Below, in pieces: positions 12,063 through 24,200 of a stretch of 64,000 nt of DNA (its first letter is position 1; each line of letters starts with the position of its first letter). The translations under genes and the position numbers were made by a program. The notes beneath the pieces were generated by a model that searched no databases, was not told the origin of the DNA, and was given only the letters and a program-made list of their open reading frames with translations. Source of the stretch: Oegoconia quadripuncta (taxonomy: Eukaryota; Arthropoda; Insecta; Lepidoptera; Autostichidae); assembly GCA_949316235.1 (NCBI GenBank), contig OX438744.1, positions 35,646,778 through 35,710,777 on the forward strand. The letters run 5' to 3'.

Positions 12063-12262
12063 TTTTATGTATTTATTTATAACACTTTATTGCATACACA
12101 AAAAACAATAACAATGATACTTAGCTATTAGTAAATAAGATATACAAAATGTTCTGAAACTGTATTTTCTTTTCTGTTGTGCAATAAAGTGTATTTGTAC
12201 TGTAAAGGCGAGCTTATCCCTAAAAGAGATAGCTTCCAGCAAACCCGACATAGGACAATAAC
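12063..12262 (-). repeat. LINE-like 3' tail
   Basis: Contains GTGCAATAAAGTGTATTT-type sequence twice; a similar piece lies at 63855-63980. The region 12263-13874 beyond it shows no gene. Confidence 0.45.
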
Positions 12263-13710
12263 ATTAGTGAAGGGGAACATAGAGTGCACAGAAATAAAAT
12301 GAAAATAAGAAAATAAATAATAGGTACATAATAATAAGTACGTAAATAAGCCAATAAACATATAAATGAATATTAATGAATATAAATTAATTGTAATAAT
12401 TATTTGAATTAATTGTAACAAATAAACCAGACGACTAGATTTTAATGTCAAAATGTTAGATACTCGGGATACTTTGCTCACACGTAAATATCATAATTTC
12501 AGTTGATCCTGACCGAGTTCTTATCTTATTCTATATTTTGTATTCCTACCTATCTATCTATGTAAGAAATTGTGCAAGAATCGAAACTAGCTGATAACGT
12601 CTCTCTGTCTCTCATAGTTGAAGCGAAAGAGACACTTTCCAACATATTTCGAGTATAACAGATAATTCTGCATCTGCCATTCCAGTAACAAAACCGTATG
12701 TTAGAAGTACCTACTTAATCAATACCTTACAAAATAGTTAATAGTCGTGCTACTGTGTCAACGACATACTCGTTAAGCAATTGATTCCAGGACTAGATTA
12801 AGCTAAGCACTAAGAGGTCTATAATAGGACATGGACCAGTGTCGTACAAAATCCGACTGTTTAGTACAAAAGTGAGTACCAAAATACTATCCAAAACTTC
12901 ACTTGGATTACAAAGAAAACTTCTATCCAACGTGACCAAATATAAATGTTGGTCAACTATTTGGTAATAGCTGGCTGTGCAATCCAAGTTTTGATCTCTC
13001 ATCTATTTAATCAAATATTACTAAAGATTGCAACAATGGTAGGAAACATTTAAGCTAACAAACTTGACTCAACCCTGACCCTTTGGATACCGTACAAATT
13101 CACAATTTATAATCTGAATTATTAATATAATGCGAATGCTCCATAAACTCGATGACTCAGGTTTACATACGAGTACGCAACAATTATCAATTTCGTTAAA
13201 AATTATCACAATATTGTTTTAAACACATTGATACATTTTGTCTACATTTGTTTGGTAATTAATACCTATCATTGTATAATGGATGATTTTAGGACGTTGA
13301 TATATATGCTAGACATGAATGAAAACGACAATGAGTACTTAGAGTGTGGCTCCAAGTAATTTGAACATTCCAGTTAGATATATGGAAAACATGTGATATC
13401 ACAATCAGTATTTGCACCTTAATATTTCCAAAGCTAAGACTTTAAGAAATGTGTTACCTGGCGAGTGCGAATTTCGTTATTCAACACAAATATCCATTCA
13501 ATAGTCCTAAATGACAGAAATATTATTCCTGTCTGAAAATCTCAATCGTAATGTACAGCGACAAGACGTCGCTTAACAGTTAATGTCATTGTTTAAATCT
13601 TATACCATTGTATGTTCAAATCCAGTTTGTATTAAAAGATTATAATTAATGTTATCGTTGATTATTATAGTATATCAAACGAATAACTCAGTATTATCTA
13701 TGCCAGTACA

Positions 13711-13716
13711 TTTATT
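13711..13716 (-). terminator. Possible Ank2 poly(A) signal
   Basis: AATAAA on the minus strand, about 160 nt past the alternative terminal exon. Other AATAAA-like matches occur in this AT-rich stretch. Confidence 0.35.
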
Positions 13717-13874
13717 TTTTGCTAATCGTGCTAAAGCCAGAGAAATAGCGGCGAGAGGTAAATAAATTACCGAAACTTCGCGAATTAAACCTAGGTTTCA
13801 AAGTATTGGAGATGAAAACGGAAATTATGTAGAGCAATTATAATTGAAGTTTACAGACAAAAGTATAAAAGGGT

Positions 13875-13935
13875 TTACTTCTTAGCAGTTTCATCTAAGC
13901 TACTCGGCGGCGATTTTGCTAGCATCGTGAGAGAT
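13875..13935 (-). CDS. Ank2: Candidate alternative terminal Ank2 exon
   Basis: A strong acceptor (TTTCTTTGCAG) is followed by 61 nt that, in phase 2, read SLTMLAKSPPSSLDETAKK and stop at TAA. Phase 2 is what exon 48 supplies if its GTAGGA donor is used, giving AQR-R-SLTMLAK. In phase 1, from the 33-nt exon, it stops after YLSRC. I consider this at least as likely to be the true end as the stop at 15135. Confidence 0.5.
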
Positions 13936-15019
13936 CTGCAAAGAAATTTTCTTATTTACAATTTGATTGGGAGAACGTTCTTGAAGAAACTACTGTTTTT
14001 TATTATATTAAACACAAAAGTGCATACAGAAGCTTTTTGAATGACGATGATTGAAACGAATGAAACAATTGAATTATTTAATCCATACACAAAATTTATA
14101 TTAATATTAACAAGCAGTAGGTTCTACAAGAATAATCAACTTACTAAATCGCATTAATCACTCTTCATGCCAATATTATATTGTTTCTTCAAAACGAATT
14201 GACTAGATATATGTCAAAATAAAATTATATTCACACTGTAATAAAAGTAATAAAATAACAAAATAATAAAAATAAAGCAACTGAAACCATAGATTATCAG
14301 ATTATTTTTTAAGTGGTGATGCATGATGCAAATGATAGTAAAAAAGCAAATGAACATAAAGTACAATACAAGGTAATGTACCTATTTGTTGAGGTTTTCT
14401 TGGGAGTGACTTAAACAATAGCAGCTGCAATGAATAATATTATAGTTTAGTAGCGATACTCTATTCAAAAATACATATAAATTATTTTTTCAAGTAAAGC
14501 TTTTCGAAATAATAAATTACACATAATAAGCAAATATGGAGTGATCTGTAATAATGGATTAATGACATGGTGTTCATAATTAGCAACTTAATCACATAGA
14601 AAGATAAATTAGATAGTGATGGGTTAAAGTTCTGTAAAAACCTAATGGAAAAAAATATAAAAATGAAAGTAGATTGGTGGGGATCCTGACGACACTTAAA
14701 ATGCAATGTGGTTTCTTCAATCTCTATCTTCTTGGAATGATAACGGGATAGAACCACGCTAAAATTAGTTTTACTTTAAAGAAATGTCATCAGAGTTGAC
14801 AGCAAGAATGCAAATATATTCATGAATCATAAATAATTAAAGAAGTAATATGTAATCAAGCTGATTTACTAATAATCAGTGAATAAAGTAATCGAAATGG
14901 AAACTAAAAAAATTATAAAGATATAAAAGTATAATTATCTGCAACGTCTTGACATAACATCATCTTATATCAAATACAAAATCACTACTGCGATTTCAGT
15001 TACCCAAGGAGTAACTTAC

Positions 15020-15052
15020 ATCGTTTATGTTGCGAAGACTGCTGTTTTCCAT
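15020..15052 (-). CDS. Ank2: Candidate 33-nt alternative Ank2 exon
   Basis: Flanked by a CTATAG acceptor and a GTAAGT donor. Entered in phase 1 from exon 47 it is open (DGKQQSSQHKR) and leaves in phase 1; entered in phase 2 it has a stop. Whether it is used is unknown. Confidence 0.35.
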
Positions 15053-15134
15053 CTATAGGCAACTACAATGCTGACGATTTGACGAATCCACTGTCTATCT
15101 TATTTTGCCTATTTCGAAAATTCATTGATTTATC

Positions 15135-15247
15135 CTACCTTCTCTGAGCGGGAATTGGGGGTGAAGGCTGTGTTGCGGGTGGTAGAGATGCCGGACAGCT
15201 CCCCGAAAGTTGAGGTCGAGTGTCATCTTCATCTTCTTTTCTGTCCC
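15135..15247 (-). CDS. Ank2: Ank2 exon 48: last exon of the chained model
   Basis: 113 nt, phase 1 in, ending [10 protein letters not shown] then a TAG stop. The stop overlaps a possible donor (AG/GTAGGA at 15138), so this exon may instead splice on to 13935 and not end here. Confidence 0.78.
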
Positions 15248-18200
15248 CTATAGCCAAATAATACAAATTACAAACAAGTAAATAAGAGAAAACTCATCCC
15301 TATGTCGATCTACTGCTCTACATAAGATCTTTTATGGATTTGAATTTCCTCGTACTTCTTCAATCTACATCTGGCAGATTGTCCAACGTCGATGGTTGAC
15401 ATTGTGATGGTTAGTGTACATTTTGTGAGAAAATGATTGATTGAGTTGATTAATTCTGTGCTTCGGAAAGTTATAGTAAGTATAATATATGAACAGCATC
15501 TTTAAAATTCTCTTAAAATTTATCAGTCTCGAATGTATTTAATTATTATACCTCGAACGATGGGTGTGTCGCCGATGTAAAAGGTAGGCGCAGGAGTTTC
15601 GACTGTAGCTTCCTTCACTGACCCGTCGCCGCTAACGGCGCTGAGTGTGTCGGTGCTGTCGAACATGATTGTACGCTCTTTTGCTCGGGGCACTCGGCCG
15701 TCTAGTTCCTGTAATTTGATGATGAAGTGGAGCAGATCATGCCGAGGTTCATTGTTGGTGTGCAACAAAATATATACATGTAAATATTTCTCAATGTCTC
15801 TCTGTAGCCCGGTGTTCATATTGACTCAAAGAGTTAGAGACCATGGCACAATGACGAGCGGCGAAAACCTATACAAGGTAAAATCGAATTCGTGTAATTC
15901 TCTGAAACCGTCGAGTCTACTGCCGATTTAGATTGAGTCTATTGTTTGATTTTTGTTCATTAAAACATGTTACATAATTATTAATCTTGCAATATTATTT
16001 GTGACCAGCTCTACACAGTCCACTCGAAGATTCCTACACCTATCACTAAAAAGCAAATCACTTTATTAAACAGAGTTCTTTGATTACCTTTTACACTACA
16101 GAATTCTATTGTTCATTTTGCATCAAGTAGCAATTGGCGATACAAAACCAATATGTTTTAATCTAAATTCCTATATCAGTGTTTTTTTACCCTGGATGAT
16201 CGCATTGCCTGTGCATTTTACTTACCAGTCGTTCTGTATCAGAGTCCGGTTCTTGCACTTCATAATCATGCGAATAATGTTCACTGGTGGACTGGTGCTC
16301 CAAGCTCTCCATCTGCACCGCGGTCAGGGGATCGAGGGTGTCCAAGGATGATACCATCGTGTTCGACCCTGGAGGGGGGACCGCTGTTATCTTTCTGATT
16401 AGTAAGCTTGGAGGGGTTAGCAATATACATATAAATAAAAACTAAAATTGTTATTAATACAATCATTGCAAATATCGCCTTGGTTGCTCTCTGTGGCACT
16501 TTAATCTTTTTAAATTATCATGTAAAAAACTATACAAAATGTTGAATTTGACTTTTATGATGCCTGAACCTCATTAACAATAATATTATCTGATAGAAAA
16601 AATAAACTTACTAAGACTGGCTTGAACAGAATTTCCAAGGAAATACAACATGTGCAGTGAATTTCTACAATCACTTTATATTTATGTAAAAGCTGGGATG
16701 AGAGGAAGCATTATTAAATATCTAACTAATATTATAAATGCGAAAGTTTGGATGTTTGTTTATTGCTCAATCACGGCGAAACGCGTTAATCCGATTCGCC
16801 GATTTGGATGAAATTTGGTATATAGGTAGAATATACCCTGGATTTAAACATAGGATACTTTTATCTCGATATAGTGAGTAGTTCCCGCGGGATAAACATA
16901 TTTCCGCGATAAAGTTATTCCATGCAGGCGAAGCCGCGGTCGGAAAGCTAGTTTCTAAATAAATGTAAATACGACATGAAGAAAACTTGAAGCCACGTAA
17001 TGGAAATAATAAATTCGAATTTTAAAATTAATAGATATGCAAAGCCTTCAGTTGATTTAAAGTTCCGGCTTACGCTAGGTCGCCCAAACTATACTCGTAT
17101 TTCTAAAAACTCTTGTAACGACGACCTGTTTGGTGTAGTGGTTAGAAAACCTGACTGCTACTTCAAAAGGTCGCGGGTTCGAATCCCGCTAGGGACATAT
17201 ATGTTTATGAAAAAAGAAAAAACAATCGGGTAAAAAACTAAAACCTACAAACGGCCGAATAGATGCTTTATATCCACTTTGTATATTGTTGTAATATTCC
17301 TGATTTTTTTAATTTGGTTACGCGGAAATTATTCATATTGCCAGATATTTCTTGTACGTTATTATGGACGATCTAGCGCTCGCCAAAGTCTAATATTAAA
17401 TGCAGTTTCATACACCAAGGAGCTGTTATTTCCAAAGTTAGCAAAAATATTTTGGCTTCAGAACAAATTCGGTAAGACACTCACCTCCAGAAGTCAGGCT
17501 GCCAGTCATAGGAGTATCGACTTCGTAATTGTACGTTGCTCTAGTCGCATTGGAGCTAGTTGCTTCTAAACTGTCTGTACTGCCAAGCATCAAATCGGCT
17601 CTCGCACCCCTGCAACATGGCGTTACATTATCAGGTATTTATATTGGGTCTTTACCTATGAAGTTGGAGTTTATTTCTTTGTTAATCATATGTACCAATT
17701 CCTGCTATTTTCAAAGCTATATCCAAATTTGTTTTTTATTTGGAAAATGGAATATTATTTCATGGTTTCACATGATATTTTTTTTAATTTCTGGGCTAAG
17801 TCACATAATAAAATAATTTTTAACAGAGCTCTTTTCATGTGCTTCCCATAATCATTTCTTAGATTCGCTGAAAATTTTATAAGGCGGTTACTTTTAAAAA
17901 TTAACGCTGCCTATACTTAACTTAATGTTATCCTATAATACACACAAAGTTTAGCTATATTTGTATTTGCCGTTCCCAAAAAAAAACAAAAATGTTTATA
18001 TGGAGAAAACAGTCTTAATGAAATTCTTCATACAAAACGCCAATTTCATAGGTAAGAACCTGGTATATATTTTTTAAGACACTTGTATGAGAAGAAAAAG
18101 CAGGCAAGCACATGGTAGCATTTTTTGTGAAGCAATATTCTTCAAGGTAATATTCTAAAATTGCTGTTTTCACAGTGACAGTTACTTAATTGGATTTCCT

Positions 18201-21200
18201 GAGCAATTACACTATATTTTTCAAATGATTAAATAGACAATTTACCTGCTAAAACTTCCAGATGAACTCAGCTCTTCATCCTGGCCGCTCCAGGAACCGC
18301 TTGCTGGATCTGTAAATGGTTTACCAGAGAAAGAAATGGCACTGTGACTCATCGACCTTCCTGAGGAAGGTGACAACTCACGCATGGCACTCCCTTCTCT
18401 CGACAGTTCTAAATCATCCGGCTTATCTGCAGACATTATGATCGTTTGTTTTGTAACCGTAACAGTTTCACCTTCTGATGTATGTCTCTCCATAACAGTC
18501 ATTAAACTGTCCAATTCTGATGGCTGTGATGCGAGTGATGAAGACATTTCTGATCCAAACGACATACCACTTTCATCCAACTCTTTCGGCCTTGAAGGTA
18601 TATCTACGGCGCCATCACCCTCTGTACTGGTAACAGTTTCTGACACTTTCTTTCCGTCCACAAATTTTTGTTGAATTACAGTCGTGGTTCTAACGACTTC
18701 AATAACTCCATTATCTGTGAATGTCCTAGTGACTGCTTTACTCTTAGTACACTTTTCCTCTTGGTCCAATAGTTTCATCATTTCCTCACAATCTCCTGGA
18801 ATAGATTCCGCTGAACCGTCACTCGGCGCTGCAGCACATATGAAAGGAGATGATTTTTTGCATTCCTCTATGACTTCACAAGTTTTAGACTCTAAGGAAT
18901 CAGTTTCAATTTCGGGAACAAAAAACGCCCCTCTGTCGTCAAACTTTTTTACTGTGACGACTTTAGGCGTCATTTGTTCTTGGATTTTTTGTTCTAATGC
19001 CATTTGCTGGTCGATTAATTTTCTTATTGCAGCAGATTCTGCTAATAGCTTCTGTGATGGACTCCCGTAACTACCACTTTTCTGTGAGGGACTTCCACCT
19101 TTTTGAGATGGACTTCCGTTTCTTTGACTTGGACTGCCACTCTTTTGATTGGGGCTACCTCCCTTTTGAGGGGGGCTACTTTCAGTACTGCTACAGTACG
19201 ACCGTTTTTCTTGTTCCAGAAAACTGCCGCTGACAATTTTTGGGTCAGCTAATAATAACGCTTCCTTTTGTTTTGCAAGAATTTCTGCTTTCAAAGCTTC
19301 AAGACACGCGGATTCAAGTCCTTCAAATTCTTTTAGACTTGACACAGAAACGTCATCACCTTGACTCTTGCTCAGAATATAGCGTCTAGGTAATGAACCA
19401 TTCAAAGAATCTTGGGAAGATGAGGAATGTTGTTGATATTGCTCCATTAAAGCCTTCTCGAGATTTTCAAACTCTTGTAATGAACTGATAGAAATATCGT
19501 CATTTTCTCCCCTAACTCTAAATCTAATTCGAGATGCCATTTCAGACTCAGAAAGGCTGCCATATGAATTTTTAAAGCTGCCGTAGCTTCCAATCGATTC
19601 TTTTTGAGAACTTAAGCTACCGATTCTACTGGCATCGAAATCTGTCATTTCCTCTTCTTTGATGTCTTCTAATGGAACCCTTTCGTAATCATATCTTGGA
19701 TCACCTTCAAATTGCATCTGTATCCAACGCTTTCCAGCTTCAATTTCAGCTAGTTCTTGGGCTTGCAATCGCTTTTGATCTAGCTCGTATTGAAGTAGTT
19801 CTTCATCAGACAACGACCCTGAAGTGCTACTGGTACTTTCTTGTTTTTTAGATGATTTCGTTAAATATTCTTCAACTTCAGTATCATGTTTCTTCTCATA
19901 CTTTTGCATTTTGATTTGTACACTTTTACCTTCAGTGTCAGTTTCTTGAGCTTCTTTAGCGACTTCTTCAATAACAACGAAATCGTCCATTTCACTTGGC
20001 TTGTCGACCATCTCGAATTCATCACTAGTAGGAGATTCTTGTTCTTTTTCATAAGTGTGTGCAGATCTTTCTTCAGTTGTTATTACTAACTCTGATCTGC
20101 TACTTTCTGTAATAATATCTGATTTCAACTCTGGCGTTTCAGAGATATCATACATATCATCTAAAACATATTCTCGTCCATTGTCCGTCGAAAGTGAACT
20201 CTGACTAGGAACAGATAAAGGTGTATGTGGCGTGGATATATGTTCGTGAGTTTTTAAACTTGAAGTTGAGCTAGGTTTACTATCTAAATGAGAATCGGGG
20301 GTCTTAACATCGGCTTTTTCAGCTTTAGTTTTGGGCACTGAAGAATCGCTTTTAGATTTAAGAATTTCTTCATATTCTTTAGATCCTATCGGGATTATTT
20401 CACTTTCGATATCCACAAATTCTCTTTGACGTTGTGGTAATTCTGTAATTGGGAATGGTACAACAGTGACTTGGTTAACAACCTTCTTTTGGCATATTTC
20501 ATTAATTTCATCAGGTACACCTTTTGCTGCACTTTCAGATGTTTGAATTGCTGTTTTAAGAATGGTAGTTTCTAATTTAGTTGGCTGTTTAGTGTCTTGA
20601 CTTATGCTACCATATTTAACTATTTCATCATATTCGCTAGTACCAACAGGTATAATTTGGTTTTCCACATCTACAAATTCTCTTTGCGTTTGTTCTATCT
20701 TTGTTACAGAAAAAGGTACGGCATGTTGCTCATGAATTGATGCCTTTGTTACTTGTTCCTGTAATACATCTTTATCAAGGTCTAGTTGAGAGAGAGAAGA
20801 TGATACATCAAGTTTTGAAATAGATGATGACAGAACCTCATCAGTTTTCAGCTGACTTGAAATAGTTGTATCGGAACCTTCTTTATCCTTTGAAGAATCT
20901 TCTTCACCTTCATTAACTTCTGAAGCACCGTCGGCAGGAAAATATTCTGGTATCATTTCCTTGGGTTGGAACCGCATTTCATGAGACCTCTTCATTTTAC
21001 CAATAGGCTCAACAGATTCTTTATTATCATCTTCTTCCCCAGATGCATCTTCATCACTTACGTCTTTTATCTTTGGAGCTAGTTCCTTTTCACCTTCGTG
21101 TAGAAATTGTTCCACGTATGTACTGCTCTCCATCAATTCTTCTTTTAATTCATTTGCAGAGGGAACCAGCGTTTCTGAAGCGTCAGATATATCGATACTA

Positions 21201-24200
21201 GCTACGTGGCTAGACCCATCCGAATCAAGACTTTTCATGCTATCTCTTGAAGCAAGCGAACTAGCCGCCGTATAATAATCTTTCGAAGTTCTCATTGATT
21301 GAGATGAAACGTCATGACTAGTAAGTGCAGTATCAAAATCAGTACCGCTTTGAGCAGTCATCATGACTTCAATGTCCGAGGATAAAGGTCTACTCTCCGA
21401 GTGTTCAAAACTTTGATAGTGACTGGAGCCAGAACTGGACCAACCTTCCACATCAGATGCAGATCGTCTTTCGGTGATACCTAATTTAGATTTAATGTGC
21501 TTCTGAACCCTTAGTTTAACTTCAGGGCTGCCTTTCGATGAACCATCTCTATCCGACAAAATCAGTTCGCTTTCCGTTTCCAAAATAGAATGAGGGCCGC
21601 TATCTGATCTAACTGATATATCACCATCCAAAGGAGGACTATATTCTTTAACTAGATGAACTGTGTCCTTATCTTCATCAGAAAGAGTAGTTTCTTCCTG
21701 AGAACTAAGTTTTTGTGAAGTACTGTCTGACCTCTGACTATCTGATGTCTTTTCATCTTTTTTTTCAACTTGTGGCAAAAATTTATCAACCTGGTCATCA
21801 GCATGAATAGGTTCTTCTGCAATTACTTCAGGTCTATCCGGGCTAATAAGAAGTTTAAATTGAAATTCAGAAGGGGACTGCTTATATTTGCTGCTACCAT
21901 CACTTTTCTCACTAATTATTTCAACTTGTGCTGCTTCAAGAGACTGCTTGACTTCATCTATAGTTTTTTCCAAAACTGATAAGTCGGCAAGTGGTTGAGC
22001 AGACATCAACGAATCAAAATCTACTCGCTCTGTCTCAAGTTTCGATGCATGAAACTCGGCAGAAGAGAGATCAGTATCATATCCACTACTACAGATATCT
22101 TCATAACTTTTTTCTTTTACTAACTTTACTACTTCTTTCTTTTGATCTGTGCCTGTTAAGAAAGCCGAGTCCGCTTCAGTTGAAAACTCTGACGCATGCA
22201 ATGTTTCTGCACTGACTGTAGAATCAATGGATTTTTGAAGGATTTCTCCTTCGTGCGATTCCAACGATTTTATCATACACTCCGTATCTGCACTTTCGCC
22301 AGATTTGATCATGATATCTCTAGATGTCGTGCTAATGTCATCTGATATTTCGAAAGTGCTTGGCGACATATCAGTTTTGGAAGTCTTAGTAGGCAACTCA
22401 GCTTTTGTGCCTCCTAAAGTTTTGAGTTCTAAAATGGTTTCAAAGTTATCGAAACTCTTTGTTATAGAACTTGTATCTATTTGTGTCGTTGTTGTAGTTT
22501 TTACTTTGGGTACTCTCGGTATATCATCAGCCATTTCAAATGAGTCTACCTTTTGTAAAGATACTTCCCATACTTGTTCTTGTATTTGTTGTTGGGGTAA
22601 TTTTACAGGTGACCTAGACGGTTTCTCTTTCTTCGGTGTTTCTCCAGTCCTGTCATCATGTGGCAAATCGGGTGCTATTTCAGATTCTGAGTGAGTGTCC
22701 TGACTACCAGTACGGCTGAAAGTACTTTTGATGGGAGATGTAGATACTTTTATTTCTTTTATAAACCCTACTTCATATACTTCATCGTCTTTTTTGAATG
22801 ATTTTGATTTGCTTTTTGGACTGGCTTCGGAGGACCCTCGCCTGTCAGCTGTTTCACTTTTGAAACTTGGTGCATGAGAAGCATCCGAGCTAAGATCGTC
22901 ATGTTCCTTACTTTCAATAACTGATTCTTCTTTGTGGTGTTCTAGTCTTGAGCTTACTACTTTACCTTTTTCTGAAACCTCAACACTGGAAACGATTTCA
23001 TCCTTTTCTACTATTTTTAAAGCTGATTCAACAAATGCTGTCCGTGATTTTGCATCATCATCTTCTTTAATGTCCTCTAGTTCCCCAGGTTCAGTGAAGT
23101 ATTCCTTACCCCACTGCTCATGAGACATATCTCTTTCAGATATTTTGACATCATGTTTCTTTTTAATTGTCTCATCTTTCAATGCAGTCATCTTTTCTTC
23201 TGATTTTGTTTGACGGCCAGAATATAAACCCTGTTCAGTAAATTCACGTTCTACCTTTATTAAATCCGTATCATCATTACTCTTGAAGACAGTTTTGGTT
23301 TCGATGTCTGATCTCTTTGCTGCAGCTTCATGAGCTTTCTCTACTTTTTTCAGGGATGTTTCAGTTTGATCGCCGTCCTTGCGAATCACAGTCTTTTCTC
23401 TCACTTCATGCTCTTGCCCGCGCAATTCGTGAGTTGTTTCCATCTTTATAATGAGAGAATCATCGTCTGACGAAGATACTTGTTTGGTGGCTGTGAAAAA
23501 TTCTTGTCCAGAAATTTTTCTGGTTTCTGTTTCTTTGTGTGTCAAAATTGTGTCGAATTCAGTTCCAACAGATGTATTTCCAAATTTGGCTGCCATATCA
23601 GACATCATAGCTTGAGGATCAATTGATTGGAATTTCAATTCTGATCCTTCAATTTTATGTACTGATGACGATGAAGTTGATGTTTCAATTCTAGATTCAG
23701 AATAATATGTATCAGAGGACGTTGATTTCTGCAATTCTTCCATTTTAACGGCAAGTTGTTCTTTCTTAATCTGGTCTATTACATCTATACTTTTTTCAAT
23801 AGTTCTGTCAACTAGTTCTATTGCACCACTGGTAATAGTGGGTTGATCAACGTTTATAAAGGACAGATTTTCTGCTAAATGTTTCGTTGGAGATTTCGGT
23901 CTGGCGGCTGCACTAAGTGCCTTGGACGCCTCCGTTAGTTCTTCTGTAAGGAAAAAATGAACTTTGATAAATTAACATTGGGAGGTTTCTTAAAGTGAAG
24001 GTAATATTATTCTTCATAAGATTGCAATAAGCGTTCAGATGCCAATTAGTCTTGAACTGTTACAGATCTTTTAAGAATTTCAAGGTGAGAAAAATTATAT
24101 AAATATTTTGTTGTGAGCCCAAACTTATTAATTATTTACAACACAGTTTCAAAAGGCTTTGGAAGCACCTATAGCGTGATTGTTTTCAATATAAGTATGT

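Noticed and set aside
16281..16499. Possible membrane-anchor exon upstream of exon 46
   Set aside because: The hydrophobic frame is out of phase with exon 46 and crosses its acceptor; more likely intron sequence.
18384..23123. Plus-strand open frames opposite the giant exon
   Set aside because: Shadows of the Ser/Glu-rich coding strand, with no independent signal.
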